Of a DNA stretch of 7,549 nt, positions 6,553 through 7,549 are shown one piece after another. Where the stretch lies: positions 1 to 7,549 of the forward strand of contig JAUWYH010000071.1 in the NCBI GenBank assembly GCA_030615975.1. Direction: 5' to 3'. The translations under genes were made by a program, and so were the position numbers. The DNA is from Candidatus Aminicenantota bacterium. GTDB taxonomy: Bacteria; Acidobacteriota; Aminicenantia; Aminicenantales; Aminicenantaceae. The first letter of the stretch is position 1, and the number at the start of each line of letters is the position of its first letter. The notes beneath the pieces are model-generated. The model worked only from the letters and a program-made list of their open reading frames with translations, had not been told where the DNA came from and ran no database searches.

Positions 6553-7549
6553 GATCCATTTTGATTATTGATGACGATCCTCTAATCAGGAAGACTCTTT
6601 CTTCGTACCTTTTGAAAGAGGACTTTGAAGTTATCTTGGCCGAAAATGGAGAGGAAGGGCTTCGAAAATATGAGGAGAACTTCCCGGATTTAGTCATTCT
6701 GGATATTCGTCTGCCTGATATGGATGGTCTTGAAGCTTTGAGAAAGATAAAAGAAAAAAAAGAGAATGCTTCCATCATCATCATGACTGCTTATGATGAT
6801 ATGAAAACCACTGTAGAGGCCATAAAATCAGGTGCATTCGAATACTTGGTCAAGCCTCTTGATTACGTTGAACTGGATTTAACAATCGATAAAGCTTTCC
6901 AAATGAAAAGCCTGGAGGATAAACTCAGCTATCTTGTAGAGGAGAGACAGAAGGAGTACACCATCGATAACATCATCGGTCGTTCTCCTCAAATGAGACA
7001 AGTATTCAAATTAATCGGTTCTGTAGCCAATACCAGAACAAATATCTTCATCCAGGGTGAAAGCGGCACAGGAAAAGAGTTGGTAGCTAAAGCCATCCAC
7101 TACAACAGCCCATATAGAGGAGAGCCTTTCATTGTTATCAACTGTTCAGCCATCTCAGATACTCTTTTGGAAAGTGAACTTTTTGGCCATGTTAAGGGTG
7201 CATTTACAGATGCTTTTTATGAAACAAGAGGAAAATTCGAGATTGCGGGGAAAGGCACTTTATTCCTTGATGAAATTGGAGATGTTTCACAAAATCTCCA
7301 ATCAAAGTTATTGAGAGTTATCGAGACCAGAGATTTCATGAAAGTCGGAGGAGAAAAAGTACTGAAAACAGAGGCAAGGATAATAGCCGCGACAAATCAG
7401 GATCTGGAGCTTTTGATTGAGAAGGGGAAATTCCGGGAAGACCTCTACTATCGCCTGAAAGTCGTCGAGATAACTTTGCCATCGCTCCGAGAAAGAAAGG
7501 AAGATATTCCAGAATTGGTCGCTTATCTTTTGGAGAAGATCAACCGCGA
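6549..7549 (+). CDS. NtrC-class sigma-54-dependent response regulator, 3' end cut by window edge
   Basis: The first 333 residues are visible; the frame is open to the window end. The receiver domain (1-~118) has acidic pocket D8-D9, phospho-acceptor Asp52 (LVILDIRLPDMDG), Thr80 and Lys102 (VKPL). A linker (~119-140) leads to the AAA+ domain (from ~143, IIGRSPQMRQVF): Walker A GESGTGKE (170-177), the sigma-54-contacting loop GAFTDA (217-222), Walker B TLFLDEIGD (237-245), then AATNQDL (280-286), FREDLYYRL (295-303) and LPSLRERKEDIPEL (310-323). The family uses ATP hydrolysis to remodel sigma-54 RNA polymerase from an enhancer-bound position. The loop is GAFTDA in place of GAFTGA, a common natural variant. 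The Fis-type DNA-binding domain, expected next, lies outside the window. The ATG overlaps the kinase stop (ATGA, 6549-6552), with Shine-Dalgarno GGAG (6538-6541) 7 bases before it, so translation is probably coupled. A sigma-54 promoter heading this operon suggests autoregulation. Confidence 0.95.
   Translation, partial: MRSILIIDDDPLIRKTLSSYLLKEDFEVILAENGEEGLRKYEENFPDLVILDIRLPDMDGLEALRKIKEKKENASIIIMTAYDDMKTTVEAIKSGAFEYLVKPLDYVELDLTIDKAFQMKSLEDKLSYLVEERQKEYTIDNIIGRSPQMRQVFKLIGSVANTRTNIFIQGESGTGKELVAKAIHYNSPYRGEPFIVINCSAISDTLLESELFGHVKGAFTDAFYETRGKFEIAGKGTLFLDEIGDVSQNLQSKLLRVIETRDFMKVGGEKVLKTEARIIAATNQDLELLIEKGKFREDLYYRLKVVEITLPSLRERKEDIPELVAYLLEKINR

Noticed and set aside
7132..7314. Plus-strand open frame of 60 codons inside the regulator gene
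   Set aside because: It is an alternate frame across the AAA+ core (GAFTDA and Walker B), clearly a shadow.
1..7549. CRISPR arrays, tRNA/rRNA genes, insertion sequences and phage genes
   Set aside because: I saw no regularly spaced repeats, transposase motifs, tRNA-like cloverleaf or rRNA sequence on either strand.

Overview
The window is AT-rich (by eye about 40% GC) bacterial DNA. It carries five protein genes, one very short signal-peptide-like ORF and two informative intergenic regions. Signal peptides without a lipobox, a sigma-54-type promoter and an NtrC-class activator all point to a Gram-negative-type bacterium. The style (low GC, a secreted CehA/McbA-like PHP protein, a COG3375-like GNAT protein) would fit a deep-branching group such as Acidobacteriota/Aminicenantes, but this is a guess; there is no rRNA or other marker to settle it.

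Layout. Positions 1-1941 on the minus strand hold a large exported PHP-domain metallohydrolase whose C-terminus runs off the left edge. Positions 1942-2150 are a divergent intergenic region with small inverted repeats and weak promoter-like boxes. Positions 2151-3131 (+) encode a GNAT-fold protein. Positions 3132-3471 are a 340-base gap with a 40-codon ORF that is little more than a signal peptide (3182-3304), followed by an AT-rich regulatory stretch. That stretch contains a candidate enhancer palindrome and a well-spaced sigma-54 (-24/-12) promoter.

Positions 3472-7549 (+) form a tight operon of three genes: a family-5 (oligopeptide/nickel type) solute-binding protein, a membrane histidine kinase with an extracytoplasmic sensor domain, and an NtrC-class response regulator. 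The regulator overlaps the kinase by 4 bases (ATGA) and is cut off by the right edge before its DNA-binding domain.

How it may work. The most coherent reading is a three-component signalling cassette. An exported binding protein, with no permease genes seen beside it, would capture a ligand. The kinase senses it or the bound protein, and phosphorylates the sigma-54 activator. The operon itself starts from a sigma-54 promoter, so the cassette would be positively autoregulated. The promoter match and domain calls are read directly from sequence; the ligand, the binding-protein/kinase contact and the autoregulation are inference. The regulator's other targets lie outside the window.
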